A DNA stretch of 6,401 nt from a bacterium (GCA_021161965.1 JAGGZP010000069.1:1-6401); one strand, 5' to 3'; positions 1-4,229 are shown, counted from the stretch's first letter. The notes: generated by a model not told the origin, from the sequence alone. Numbers and translations are program-made.

Positions 1-195
1 AATTTAGTCAGGGATTTAAAAAAGATATTTAAGAATAAAAAAGTTAAAATCATTTTAGTTAAAGCTAATGTTTGTCGACTGTTAGAAAAACAACTCCTGA
101 ATGATAAATTTAATGTTATAAATAATGAGTTGGTAATTCCTTTTCCAGTATATGGTCAACAAAAAACTTTTGCAGGACAATTAAAGAATTATTAA
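1..195 (+). CDS. 3' end of an unidentified gene (64 residues visible)
   Basis: Frame 1 is open from the first base to a TAA at 193-195, giving 64 residues of a protein whose start lies left of the window. The visible part reads like a genuine alpha/beta protein: a basic helix (RDLKKIFKNKKVK), a hydrophobic strand (IILVKANV), a helix (CRLLEKQLLND), then FNVINNELVIPFPVYGQQK. The strand-helix-strand pattern ending in a PFP loop suggests a Rossmann-like or hydrolase/glycosylase-type fold, but I cannot name the family. Nothing but A-rich sequence separates it from the next gene, which starts 27 bases later on the same strand, so the two could share a transcript. Coding status is fairly safe; function is unknown. 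Confidence 0.65.
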   Translation, partial: NLVRDLKKIFKNKKVKIILVKANVCRLLEKQLLNDKFNVINNELVIPFPVYGQQKTFAGQLKNY

Positions 196-222
196 AGAAT
201 AAAAAAATTAAAAAATAAATTT

Positions 223-678
223 ATGGGTGAACAAGATTGGAGAAAATATAGAGAAGAGATAGAAAAAAGAATTGAAAAATTAGAAAATGAGGGCTATTTT
301 TTAGAGGTCTACTTTTTAATGAGCGCCGTTCTTGAAAAACGATTAAAACATTTAATTGGTCTCTATGAAGAAGTTTTTAAGGATTGTGCCAAGAAAAAAG
401 ATCTTAATTTTTGTCCTTCAAAAAACAAAATAGACAAAAATAAAATGTCTTTAGGTCAACTTAAAGAATATCTTAAGGTTTATTGTAAAGACCAAAAGTT
501 GATAAAAGAAATTGATTATTTTAACAAACTAAGAATTGATGTTATACATAATATTTTTAAGGAAAATATTACCAAATTACAAATGAGAATTTTTAAAAGT
601 AGGCCAAGGTTTTATAAATTAATGGAGAAATTAACCGACGAAGAAATCAATTTAATTAAGAAAATAAAAAATTACTGA
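223..678 (+). CDS. HEPN-like helical protein, possible ribonuclease or toxin-type
   Basis: A 151-residue, lysine-rich and apparently all-helical protein. It starts with a charged helix (about residues 6-24), followed by a hydrophobic helix (about 25-50, containing FLEVYFLMSAVLEKRLKHLI), a polar linker with three Cys (55, 64, 88), and a helix with NKLRIDVIHNIF at 101-112. R104 and H109 form an R-x4-H motif at the end of a long helix, which is the active-site signature of HEPN domains; many HEPN proteins are RNases in toxin-antitoxin and defence systems. The length fits a single HEPN domain. No MNT nucleotidyltransferase partner is next to it. The start has no Shine-Dalgarno sequence; the ATG follows AAATTT directly, a context shared with other genes here. 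The stop codon lies inside palindrome PAL1 (672-691). The gene is well supported; the HEPN call is moderate and rests on the motif alone, and a DUF4145-like non-catalytic domain is the alternative. Confidence 0.8.
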   Translation: MGEQDWRKYREEIEKRIEKLENEGYFLEVYFLMSAVLEKRLKHLIGLYEEVFKDCAKKKDLNFCPSKNKIDKNKMSLGQLKEYLKVYCKDQKLIKEIDYFNKLRIDVIHNIFKENITKLQMRIFKSRPRFYKLMEKLTDEEINLIKKIKNY

Positions 679-691
679 ATTAATTCAGTAA
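672..691. repeat. PAL1 palindrome, copy 1 (perfect, 20 bp)
   Basis: TTACTGAATTAATTCAGTAA is its own reverse complement. It contains the TGA stop of the HEPN-like gene. It recurs exactly at 2159-2178, and in both places the next 75 bases or so are nearly identical, leading into PAL2. An eight-T run lies about 12 bases beyond it (703-710), so it could act as an imperfect terminator or as a protein-binding site. It marks the left end of the sequence shared by repeat copies A and B. Confidence 0.85.
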
Positions 692-734
692 GATATATTA
701 AGGTTTTTTTTCGCCACATATTTAGGATAAAATT

Positions 735-768
735 AACATTCCAACATTCTTGAGAATGTTGGAATGTT
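735..768. repeat. PAL2 palindrome, copy 1 (perfect 16-bp arms)
   Basis: Left arm AACATTCCAACATTCT, a TG centre, and right arm AGAATGTTGGAATGTT, which are exact reverse complements. Each arm is itself a tandem pair of 8-mers (AACATTCC, AACATTCT), so the site holds four AACATTC half-sites, two in each direction. Perfect copies lie at 3247-3280 and 4989-5022, a longer variant at 3570-3615 and a decayed one at 2222-2256. It is either a strong hairpin (terminator-like, without an adjacent T run) or a multi-half-site operator. Confidence 0.95.
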
Positions 769-844
769 GTAGGGTTTGGTTTAGAGGGGTTTTGGTAAAA
801 GTCTAGAGCGATTAGATAATTGAAAAGCAGTTTTAAGTTTAAAA
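769..844. repeat. Conserved linker of repeat copy A (matches copy E)
   Basis: Between PAL2 and the multi-hairpin block this linker matches 5035-5107 of copy E, sharing GGGTTTTGG, GTCTAGAGCGATTA and GAAAAGCAGTTTTAA. It contains a small hairpin, AATTG-AAAAG-CAGTT at 818-832; copy E has AACTG at the left arm, so a T·G wobble here is a C-G pair there. The linker is absent from copies B, C and D. No open frame is conserved across it, so it is non-coding. Confidence 0.7.
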
Positions 845-980
845 AATGTAATGAGGTCTTTTCCCACCCCTCGGATGACCGGTGGCACCCTACGGTGGTT
901 AATTATAAGTGACTACCCTTCGGGTGATCAGAGACCTTGTCACATTGGACTAAAATACGCATTTAATTAAAGGTCGAAAG
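845..980 (+). ncRNA. Multi-hairpin structured element, copy A (three hairpins)
   Basis: A long closing stem pairs AATGTAATGAGGTCT (845-859) with AGACCTTGTCACATT (932-946), with one mismatch and two G·T pairs. Inside it lie three small hairpins: CACCC-CTC-GGATG near 865-877, CACC-CTAC-GGTG near 886-897, and TACCC-TTC-GGGTG near 914-926. After the stem come GGACTAAAATACG, a T/A-rich stretch and the box AAAGGTCGAAAG (969-980). Copies B and E differ at paired positions in ways that mostly keep pairing. It lies just upstream of the gene at 1003 and could be a 5' untranslated regulatory RNA, a stand-alone small RNA, or a DNA-level recombination/mobile element; the sequence does not decide. The strand is assigned only from the downstream genes. 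Confidence 0.65.
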
Positions 981-1002
981 CAAAATTTAATAAATTAAAT
1001 TT

Positions 1003-1215
1003 ATGGACAAAAAGCAAAAATCAGATGAAGAAATTATTTCTATAGCTGGTAAATCAGGGGAAGAAAATAGTGCACCAGTTGAAATGATGAAAAGATTAAA
1101 GGATTCAATCAAAGAGTTAAATAAAAACACAAAGAAATATTCATGTATTTTAATCGGGCTCACAATCATTATGACTATAACCGTATTGGTTCAGATATAT
1201 CTTTTAGTAAAATAA
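1003..1215 (+). CDS. Small single-pass membrane protein, unknown role
   Basis: A 70-residue protein. Residues 1-25 are polar and probably disordered, with SIAGKSGEENSAPVE leading into an amphipathic helix (MMKRLKDSIKELNKNTKK, 28-45) that may form a short coiled coil. One hydrophobic helix follows (46-69, YSCILIGLTIIMTITVLVQIY), ending one Lys before the stop. The pattern fits a tail-anchored protein with a cytosolic N-terminus. The ATG has no Shine-Dalgarno sequence; TAAATT lies six bases upstream of it, compatible with a -10 box and a leaderless mRNA. It is the first gene after repeat copy A, with 26 bases between the GGTCG box and the ATG, the same spacing as before the gene at 4230. I recognise no named family. 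Confidence 0.75.
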   Translation: MDKKQKSDEEIISIAGKSGEENSAPVEMMKRLKDSIKELNKNTKKYSCILIGLTIIMTITVLVQIYLLVK

Positions 1216-1271
1216 TTTTAATGAAGCTTCAGCTTTGTGATTATATTAAGATAAAGGCACGCTAAAGGATT

Positions 1272-1763
1272 ATGAAAAGTCAATTTGAAAATAATCCAGA
1301 ATTTAAAAAGTTTTTAGAAGATTGGCTTAGTTGGACTCCGCCTAAATCCAAAATTAGAATTTTTTTAGATAAAAACCTACCCATTGAAGTAATCGAAGAA
1401 TTTAAGGAACTAAAGGATATATTTAAAATTACGGGGATAGCATCTAAGGGCGAGGATGATAGATCTATATTTAACAAGGCAAGAAAATTAAAAGCTCTTA
1501 TTATAACTAGGGATTTAGAATTTTGGGATGATAAAAAATTTCCGATAAAAGATTCTCCAGGAACAATAATTGTTAAAGGAAATAACTCCGAGAGAGTAAA
1601 TAGGAGTCTGGGTTTATTTTTTGAGAACCTAGATATTATAGATGCTATAAGGAAAATTCCTGATTGGGCTACTAGCACGAAGTGGAAAATAAGTTTATCT
1701 GGCTATATTCAGAAGATATTAACCCGTGAGAGTAATGTTGAAATAGAAAAAGTTAAATACTAA
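1272..1763 (+). CDS. PIN-like protein of the DUF5615/VapC-like type
   Basis: A 163-residue protein. The core (about 28-103) fits the DUF5615 PIN-like family: a first strand with a conserved acid, IRIFLDKNLP (28-37, D33), a central GEDDRSIFNKARKLKALIITRD (about 60-81) with D62/D63 and D81, then FWDDKKFP (84-91) and the closing strand SPGTIIVKG (95-103). The acids D33, D63, D81 and D86 are where PIN-like nucleases bind metal, so RNase activity is plausible. Many family members are toxins of toxin-antitoxin pairs with a DUF433 antitoxin; none is visible here. There is a 27-residue N-terminal extension with Trp-rich LEDWLSWTPP (15-24), and a C-terminal tail of about 60 residues (IPDWATSTKWKISLSGYIQK) longer than the minimal domain. 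AAAGGA precedes the ATG by only two bases, so it is a poor ribosome site; TATTAAGAT further upstream could be a promoter -10 region. The small membrane gene at 1793 follows after 29 bases and may be co-transcribed. Confidence 0.8.
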   Translation: MKSQFENNPEFKKFLEDWLSWTPPKSKIRIFLDKNLPIEVIEEFKELKDIFKITGIASKGEDDRSIFNKARKLKALIITRDLEFWDDKKFPIKDSPGTIIVKGNNSERVNRSLGLFFENLDIIDAIRKIPDWATSTKWKISLSGYIQKILTRESNVEIEKVKY

Positions 1764-1792
1764 TTTTGATAAAATGTTTAAGAATGAAATTT

Positions 1793-1957
1793 ATGCGTAT
1801 TAATAACCCAGTAAATCTTACAAATGTAGAAAATAAAATAGAAGAAGTAATTAGTGAAATTAGAAAACCAAAATGGTATCAAAAATGGTGGGGTATTTTA
1901 ATTTTAGGAGTTATAACTAGTGTTATTGGTGCAGTAATATTTTATTATTTTTTATAA
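1793..1957 (+). CDS. Small membrane protein (54 aa)
   Basis: A polar N-terminal helix (about residues 8-24, NLTNVENKIEEVISEIRK) leads into an aromatic interface segment, PKWYQKWWG (26-34), and one hydrophobic helix running to the C-terminus (35-54, ILILGVITSVIGAVIFYYFL). The frame is also open from a TTG at 1766 and an ATG at 1784. I choose 1793 because the ATG follows GAAATTT, the context of other starts in this window, and the extra residues (IKCLRMKF) add nothing domain-like. TTTAAGAAT just upstream could be a -10 region. It lies 29 bases after the PIN-like gene, so it may be its operon partner, but it resembles no antitoxin. Its stop is directly followed by a gene remnant in another frame. 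Confidence 0.65.
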   Translation: MRINNPVNLTNVENKIEEVISEIRKPKWYQKWWGILILGVITSVIGAVIFYYFL

Positions 1958-2178
1958 CTGGAAAGCCGTATAATCAGAGGACGCCCGACGTTCTACAATT
2001 TCATTTTATTCAAGAAACCATAAACACGGGGAATGTTGCTAAGGAAGACGAAGAAATAAAAAAATTAGGATATTGCCTTTCACATTTCTATGAATGGTGG
2101 GACCGGGAGAAGAGAAAATTATCTGGGTCCAAAAATTTGTTGGCAGAGAATAAAAAAATTACTGAATTAATTCAGTAA
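1954..2178 (+). pseudogene. Start-less gene remnant (about 74 codons)
   Basis: Frame 1 is open from 1921 to a TAA at 2176-2178 with no ATG, GTG or TTG in a likely starting position, overlapping the end of the small membrane gene in another frame. From about 1960 it reads as normal protein: GKPYNQRTPDVLQFHFIQ, then EDEEIKKLGYCLSHFYEWW and DREKRKLSGSKNLLAENK. The mix of aromatic, charged and Cys/His residues is unlike translated intergenic repeat, so I read it as the 3' part of a gene that lost its 5' end, perhaps by recombination at the junction near 1957. Its last codons and stop (ITELIQ) are supplied by PAL1. I do not recognise the family. The alternative is an intact short gene using a non-standard start (ATA or ATT near 1939-1954). 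Confidence 0.45.
2159..2178. repeat. PAL1 palindrome, copy 2 (perfect, 20 bp)
   Basis: Identical to the site at 672-691 and again placed on the end of a reading frame: it provides the TAA of the remnant. The following sequence (GATATATTAAGGTTTTTT, then CGCCACATATTTAGGA) matches the segment after copy 1 with only a few differences, so this is a duplicated block rather than a chance palindrome. Confidence 0.85.
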
Positions 2179-2221
2179 GATATATTAAGGTTTTTTCCCG
2201 CCACATATTTAGGACAAAATT

Positions 2222-2256
2222 AACATTCCAACATTCTCAAGAATATTAGAATATGT
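2222..2256. repeat. PAL2 palindrome, copy 2 (decayed right arm)
   Basis: The left arm AACATTCCAACATTCT is intact, but the right arm reads AGAATATTAGAATATGT, breaking several pairs. The decayed arm runs straight into the closing stem of the multi-hairpin block, without the linker of about 75 bases found in copies A and E, so an internal deletion probably removed that linker and damaged the palindrome. Confidence 0.7.
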
Positions 2257-2383
2257 AACGAGGTCTTTTTCATCCTACGGATGACCGGTGGCACCCTACG
2301 GGTGGTTCATTGTAAGTGACCACTCTACGGGTGATCAGAGACCTCGTCGCATTGGACTAAAATACGTATTTAATTAAAGGTCG
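2253..2383 (+). ncRNA. Multi-hairpin structured element, copy B (three hairpins)
   Basis: The closing stem pairs ATGTAACGAGGTCT (2253-2266) with AGACCTCGTCGCAT (2339-2352); the nine pairs of ACGAGGTCT/AGACCTCGT are perfect here, where copies A and E have G·T pairs. Hairpins inside: CATCC-TAC-GGATG (2271-2283), CACCC-TAC-GGGTG (2292-2304), and CACTC-TAC-GGGTG (2321-2333) with flanking TGA/TCA pairing. At the third pair of hairpin 1 this copy has T-A while copy E has C-G, a compensatory change. Downstream are GGACTAAAATACGTATTTAA (2355-2374) and AAAGGTCG (2376-2383), leading into the extra 3' module. Expression and role are unknown. Confidence 0.65.
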
Positions 2384-2457
2384 AAGCATATCGTTACCCG
2401 ACGTTGATATATTTCGATGAAAATTTTAAACGGTTTCTCGTATGCTTAAGGTCGGGT
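2384..2457 (+). ncRNA. Candidate folded 3' module with pseudoknot, copy B
   Basis: This module follows the GGTCG box and is nearly identical at 5270-5347. Stem P1 pairs AAGCATA (2384-2390) with TATGCTT (2441-2447). Within P1 a small TCG-TTACC-CGA hairpin and a second stem, CGATGAAA/TTTCTCG (2415-2422 with 2434-2440, one bulge), can form. ACCCGAC (2396-2402) is exactly complementary to GTCGGGT (2451-2457) outside P1, giving an interleaved pseudoknot arrangement. In copy E, P1 keeps pairing with a T·G in place of a C-G. No ORF of useful length is conserved. The compact three-way junction plus pseudoknot resembles riboswitch aptamers in general form, but I match it to no known class. Confidence 0.5.
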
Positions 2458-2502
2458 CTTAAACAGGTGAAGATGTGACTTAGAAAAATCAATAAAAACA
2501 AA

Positions 2503-2534
2503 CCCCGAAAAGTCGCTTACGGCGATTAACGGGG
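2503..2534 (+). promoter_or_regulatory. Two-part hairpin just before the 2542 gene
   Basis: CCCCG (2503-2507) pairs with CGGGG (2530-2534), and inside it AGTCGC (2511-2516) pairs with GCGATT (2522-2527) around a TTACG loop. It is a stable GC-rich structure in an AT-rich setting, ending seven bases before the ATG. No T run follows, so it is not a standard terminator. Its 3' side abuts the weak ribosome site (CAGG), so it could limit access of ribosomes to the beta-grasp gene. Only one copy exists in the window. Confidence 0.5.
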
Positions 2535-2541
2535 CAGGTTT

Positions 2542-3075
2542 ATGGAAAAGGATTTAAAATCAATAAAAGTTAATATTTTTTACGATGAAGAATTAAAAAA
2601 GATTACTGGGAAGAAGTGTGAGGAAGTGATAGTTTCTGAAAATTTAAATTTCATTCAACTTTTAAACTTTATTTTTTCTTCTTATCCTGAAATTCCCAAA
2701 AGATTTATTCCGGGAACCTTGGGATTTTTATTAAATGGAAAGGAGCCAAAAGAAAACGACATTTTAAAGAACGACGACAAAATAGAAATTTTAGTATTGA
2801 AAATTGAAGATATCCGAAAGAGAATCGAGTTTCAGCTAAGAGAAATTATTAATTACTATCAAATTGATGCTACCTTTGAAGAAATAAAAGAAATGGTTTT
2901 CAATGAAAATGGACAGGAAGACTTTAATAAACTAATTGGGCTTTTTGTAAGTAAAATTAATAGCGGCAATTTGGATGAAATTAATGAGGTTTTAAAATTT
3001 GTCAATGCGGTTTGGAATTACTTCCCCCATAAATCGTTAAAAGGGTTATCTCCTATAGAAAAATTAAATAGATGA
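2542..3075 (+). CDS. MoaD/ThiS-like beta-grasp protein with extra C-terminal domain
   Basis: A 177-residue protein in two parts. Residues 7-86 look like a ubiquitin-like beta-grasp fold of the MoaD/ThiS type: strand IKVNIFYDEEL, then EVIVSENLNFIQLLNFIF (strand and helix), LGFLLNGKEPKENDIL (59-75, the typical 'NG' strand and loop) and DDKIEILVL (78-86). Unlike sulfur-carrier MoaD or ThiS there is no C-terminal Gly-Gly, since the chain continues, so a carrier role is unlikely. Residues 88-150 are helical and charged. The tail VWNYFPHKSLKGLSPIEKL (157-175) recalls the C-terminal end of retroviral-type integrase/transposase domains (NxxRPHxxLGGLTPxE), but the DDE core is absent. The start follows a stable hairpin and a weak AGG; no earlier ATG is available. 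The stop overlaps the next start as ATGA. Function unknown; the fold call is moderate. Confidence 0.75.
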   Translation: MEKDLKSIKVNIFYDEELKKITGKKCEEVIVSENLNFIQLLNFIFSSYPEIPKRFIPGTLGFLLNGKEPKENDILKNDDKIEILVLKIEDIRKRIEFQLREIINYYQIDATFEEIKEMVFNENGQEDFNKLIGLFVSKINSGNLDEINEVLKFVNAVWNYFPHKSLKGLSPIEKLNR

Positions 3076-3146
3076 TTTTTTATGAAGATAAACAAGAATT
3101 ATTTTTAGAACGGTGGCTAAAAAGAAAAAAACTGTCAGTCTTGTAA
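3072..3146 (+). CDS. Micro-ORF or truncated gene start, ATGA-overlapping (24 aa)
   Basis: The ATG at 3072 overlaps the TGA of the beta-grasp gene (ATGA at 3072-3075), the usual arrangement for translational coupling. The product would be 24 residues: MIFYEDKQELFLERWLK followed by RKKLSVL. The composition looks protein-like rather than random, and the frame ends (TAA 3144-3146) at the left edge of the degraded repeat copy C. I infer either a short coupled peptide or, more likely, the N-terminus of a longer gene cut off when the repeat arrived. Function unknown. Confidence 0.4.
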   Translation: MIFYEDKQELFLERWLKRKKLSVL

Positions 3147-3245
3147 TAAGATTTTTCCACTCTACGGATGGTTCATTATAAGTGACCATCCCTTAAGTGA
3201 TCGGAAGGTTACATTGAAGGACCAGAACAATTAAATTAAAATAGG
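3142..3245 (+). ncRNA. Multi-hairpin structured element, copy C (degraded)
   Basis: It shares ordered blocks with copies A and B: CTACGGATGG, TTCATTATAAGTGACCA, AAGTGATC, TTACATTG and a final A/T-rich stretch. The closing stem is reduced to TGTAA (3142-3146) with TTACA (3209-3213), and only two hairpin units remain: CACTC-TAC-GGATG with one mismatch near 3159-3171, and a damaged CCATC...AGTG unit near 3185-3198. The AAAGGTCG box is not recognisable, AAATAGG standing near its place. PAL2 lies downstream of this copy, not upstream as in A, B and E, so the modules have been shuffled. Probably a decayed copy. Confidence 0.55.
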
Positions 3246-3246
3246 T

Positions 3247-3280
3247 AACATTCCAACATTCTTGAGAATGTTGGAATGTT
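3247..3280. repeat. PAL2 palindrome, copy 3 (perfect), upstream of the regulator gene
   Basis: Identical to copy 1, with 16-bp arms and a TG centre. It ends 26 bases before the ATG of the winged-helix regulator and directly precedes that gene's likely promoter. This position is what one expects of an operator for autoregulation; a second PAL2 closes the same gene at 3570-3615. Confidence 0.95.
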
Positions 3281-3300
3281 GTGCTGAATTGTGTTAAGAT
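3272..3300 (+). promoter_or_regulatory. Possible promoter of the winged-helix gene
   Basis: TTGGAA (3272-3277), within the right arm of PAL2, lies 17-18 bases upstream of TTAAGAT (3294-3300), which with the preceding TG (3292-3293) forms an extended -10-like TGTTAAGAT. The -10 ends six bases before the ATG at 3307, so transcription would begin at or beside the start codon, giving a leaderless or nearly leaderless mRNA. Overlap of the -35 with PAL2 would let a bound protein block it. Based on weak consensus matches. Confidence 0.35.
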
Positions 3301-3306
3301 GAATTT

Positions 3307-3594
3307 ATGAGAAGGAGAATAAAAACAAGCAAACAATTAGAAAGGCATTTTAAAGGTATTGCCAATCATCGAAGAATTGATATTTTATTATTAGTTAAAA
3401 ATCATAATGGATTAACACTGGAGGATATTGCTAAGGCACTAAACTGTAATTTAAAAACTATCTCTGAACACACCCACCGTTTGGTAGGAGCTGGTCTTTT
3501 AAATAAAAAATATAAGGGAAGAAAAGTATTGCACTCTCTTTCTCCCTACGGTCATAAATTAGTTAAGTTCATAGAAACATTCCAACATTCTTAA
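3307..3594 (+). CDS. Winged-helix (ArsR-like) DNA-binding regulator
   Basis: A 95-residue single-domain protein. A basic N-terminus (RRRIKTSKQLERHFKG, 2-17) is followed by NHRRIDILLLVKNHNG (20-35), the first helix typical of ArsR/MarR-type winged helices, then LTLEDIAKALN (36-46) and the recognition helix CNLKTISEHTHRLVGAG (47-63), and a wing with NKKYKGRKVLHSLSPYG (66-82). No metal-binding Cys pair is present, so this is not a classic ArsR metal sensor; a constitutive or protein-responsive repressor is more likely. The start ATG follows GAATTT with no Shine-Dalgarno sequence. Palindrome PAL2 lies on both sides (3247-3280 and 3570-3615), so I infer it may bind these sites and control itself and other genes with PAL2 copies. 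The last residues (about ETFQHS) and the stop are encoded by PAL2. Gene and fold are well supported; targets are inferred. Confidence 0.88.
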   Translation: MRRRIKTSKQLERHFKGIANHRRIDILLLVKNHNGLTLEDIAKALNCNLKTISEHTHRLVGAGLLNKKYKGRKVLHSLSPYGHKLVKFIETFQHS

Positions 3595-3615
3595 GGATGT
3601 TGGAATGTTTCTATG
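3570..3615. repeat. PAL2 palindrome, copy 4 (extended, 19-bp arms; possible terminator)
   Basis: The left arm CATAGAAACATTCCAACAT and right arm ATGTTGGAATGTTTCTATG are exact complements around TCTTAAGG, whose outer bases can also pair. It is longer than the other copies and its centre has changed in step: AAGGATG replaces the usual GAGAATG. It contains the TAA of the winged-helix gene (3592-3594). Its position after the gene suggests a terminator-like hairpin, but there is no T run directly after it; a second operator is the alternative. Confidence 0.9.
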
Positions 3616-3640
3616 TTGGTTAAAATTAATTAAAATTAAT

Positions 3641-3659
3641 TTAAAGGTCGAGGAGGTGA
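3641..3659 (+). promoter_or_regulatory. GGTCG box and strong Shine-Dalgarno setting the 3665 start
   Basis: TTAAAGGTCG (3641-3650) repeats the box that ends repeat copies A, B, D and E, here without the hairpin block. It is followed at once by AGGAGGTGA (3651-3659), a full Shine-Dalgarno match lying five bases before the ATG at 3665. This decides the start over an in-frame ATG at 3605 that lies inside PAL2, and it shows that the host uses standard bacterial ribosome binding for at least some genes. Confidence 0.85.
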
Positions 3660-3664
3660 AGTTA

Positions 3665-4123
3665 ATGAAAAAATTTATGGAAAAATTTGAAAAATTTAAC
3701 AAAGAAAAAGAACCAATCGTTGATGTTGAGGTTGACGAGAAAGAATTGGAAAAGTATGAGGAGTTTAAAGAAACTTTAGAAATTGTTATTGACAGCTTAC
3801 CAGAGGAACTTGATCCGCCCGGAGAAACATTTGATAAGTTTTCTCTTCATCCAGCTAGTTTTGAAGAGATAAGCGATTACTTAGAGATAGAAGATGAAGA
3901 AAAGCAAAAACAGGAAGAAGAAAAAAGAAAGAAAATTGTTCTTAATCTTAGTTTTAAAGAGTTGGGGTTTGATCCTAAAAATCCAGAGCTGGTTAAGGAG
4001 GAGAAAATAGAGATTAAAATAGAAGACAGGAAAGAAGTGTTGACTTTAAAATACTTTAAAACTAATCGGCCAGACCTTGTTTTGGTTTTTAATGGTTTTG
4101 ACTGGTGGTTGGAGAAAAAATAA
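3665..4123 (+). CDS. Acidic, charged hypothetical protein (152 aa)
   Basis: I do not recognise this protein. It begins with a Lys/Phe-rich segment (MKKFMEKFEKFNKEKE), then a strongly acidic region (about 18-90, with VDVEVDEKELEKYEEFKET, a proline-containing LPEELDPPGET near 45-55 and a Glu/Lys-rich probable coiled coil at 74-90). The C-terminal third (91-152) looks like a small folded beta domain: KIVLNLSFKELGFDPKNPEL, then EEKIEIKIEDRKEVLTLKYF and a final LVLVFNGFDWWLEKK. There is no signal peptide or membrane helix, so it is probably cytoplasmic. The start is fixed by AGGAGGTGA. It follows the winged-helix gene by 70 bases, separated by the extended PAL2, and ends directly at repeat copy D, whose closing stem starts beside the stop. 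It might be a regulatory target of that neighbour; this is only positional. Confidence 0.8.
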   Translation: MKKFMEKFEKFNKEKEPIVDVEVDEKELEKYEEFKETLEIVIDSLPEELDPPGETFDKFSLHPASFEEISDYLEIEDEEKQKQEEEKRKKIVLNLSFKELGFDPKNPELVKEEKIEIKIEDRKEVLTLKYFKTNRPDLVLVFNGFDWWLEKK

Positions 4124-4124
4124 T

Positions 4125-4203
4125 AAATGTGACGAGGCCCCTGGTCATCCGTAGGGTGAAAAGACCTCGTTATATGAGATATAGATTTATATTTAAAAGG
4201 TCG
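4125..4203 (+). ncRNA. Minimal structured element, copy D (one hairpin)
   Basis: The shortest copy. ATGTGACGAGGCC (4127-4139) pairs through ACGAGG with CCTCGT (4165-4170) and encloses one hairpin, CATCC-GTA-GGGTG (4146-4158). After a different A/T-rich spacer comes the box AAAAGGTCGAAAG (4195-4207). There is no PAL1, PAL2 or linker. The hairpin loop is GTA rather than TAC, the reverse complement of the usual form, so the inner unit may have been inverted. The stem begins immediately after the TAA of the 3665 gene, so it could serve as that gene's 3' structure as well as the leader of the gene at 4230. Confidence 0.6.
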
Positions 4204-4229
4204 AAAGATAAAAAATATTTAAAAATTAT

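Noticed and set aside
672..760. TGA read as Gly (alternative code) extending the HEPN-like protein
   Set aside because: The continuation runs through PAL1 and PAL2 sequence, and the TGA at 3073-3075 forms a normal ATGA stop-start overlap, so TGA behaves as a stop.
884..898. T-box-like GGTGGCACC sequence in copies A, B and E
   Set aside because: T-box antiterminators carry TGGNACC in a bulge followed by a terminator, with a specifier stem upstream. Here the bases sit in simple hairpins, no terminator follows, and no aminoacyl-tRNA synthetase or amino-acid gene is downstream.
987..1169. Minus-strand open frame of 60 codons
   Set aside because: Antisense to the small membrane gene at 1003, whose polar-then-hydrophobic layout is a better protein.
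1222..1240. AAGC-TTCA-GCTT hairpin as a terminator of the small membrane gene
   Set aside because: Only four base pairs and no T run follows.
1280..1678. Minus-strand open frame of 132 codons
   Set aside because: It lies antisense within the PIN-like gene, which has recognisable family motifs; the antisense product has a low-complexity Ser/Leu/Ile composition typical of a shadow frame.
1766..1792. TTG or ATG starts at 1766 and 1784 for the small membrane protein
   Set aside because: No ribosome site supports them, and the ATG at 1793 has the GAAATTT context seen at other starts.
3605..3664. Longer version of the acidic protein starting at 3605
   Set aside because: The 20 extra codons read the PAL2 arm and an A/T-rich spacer, and a strong AGGAGGTGA points to the ATG at 3665.
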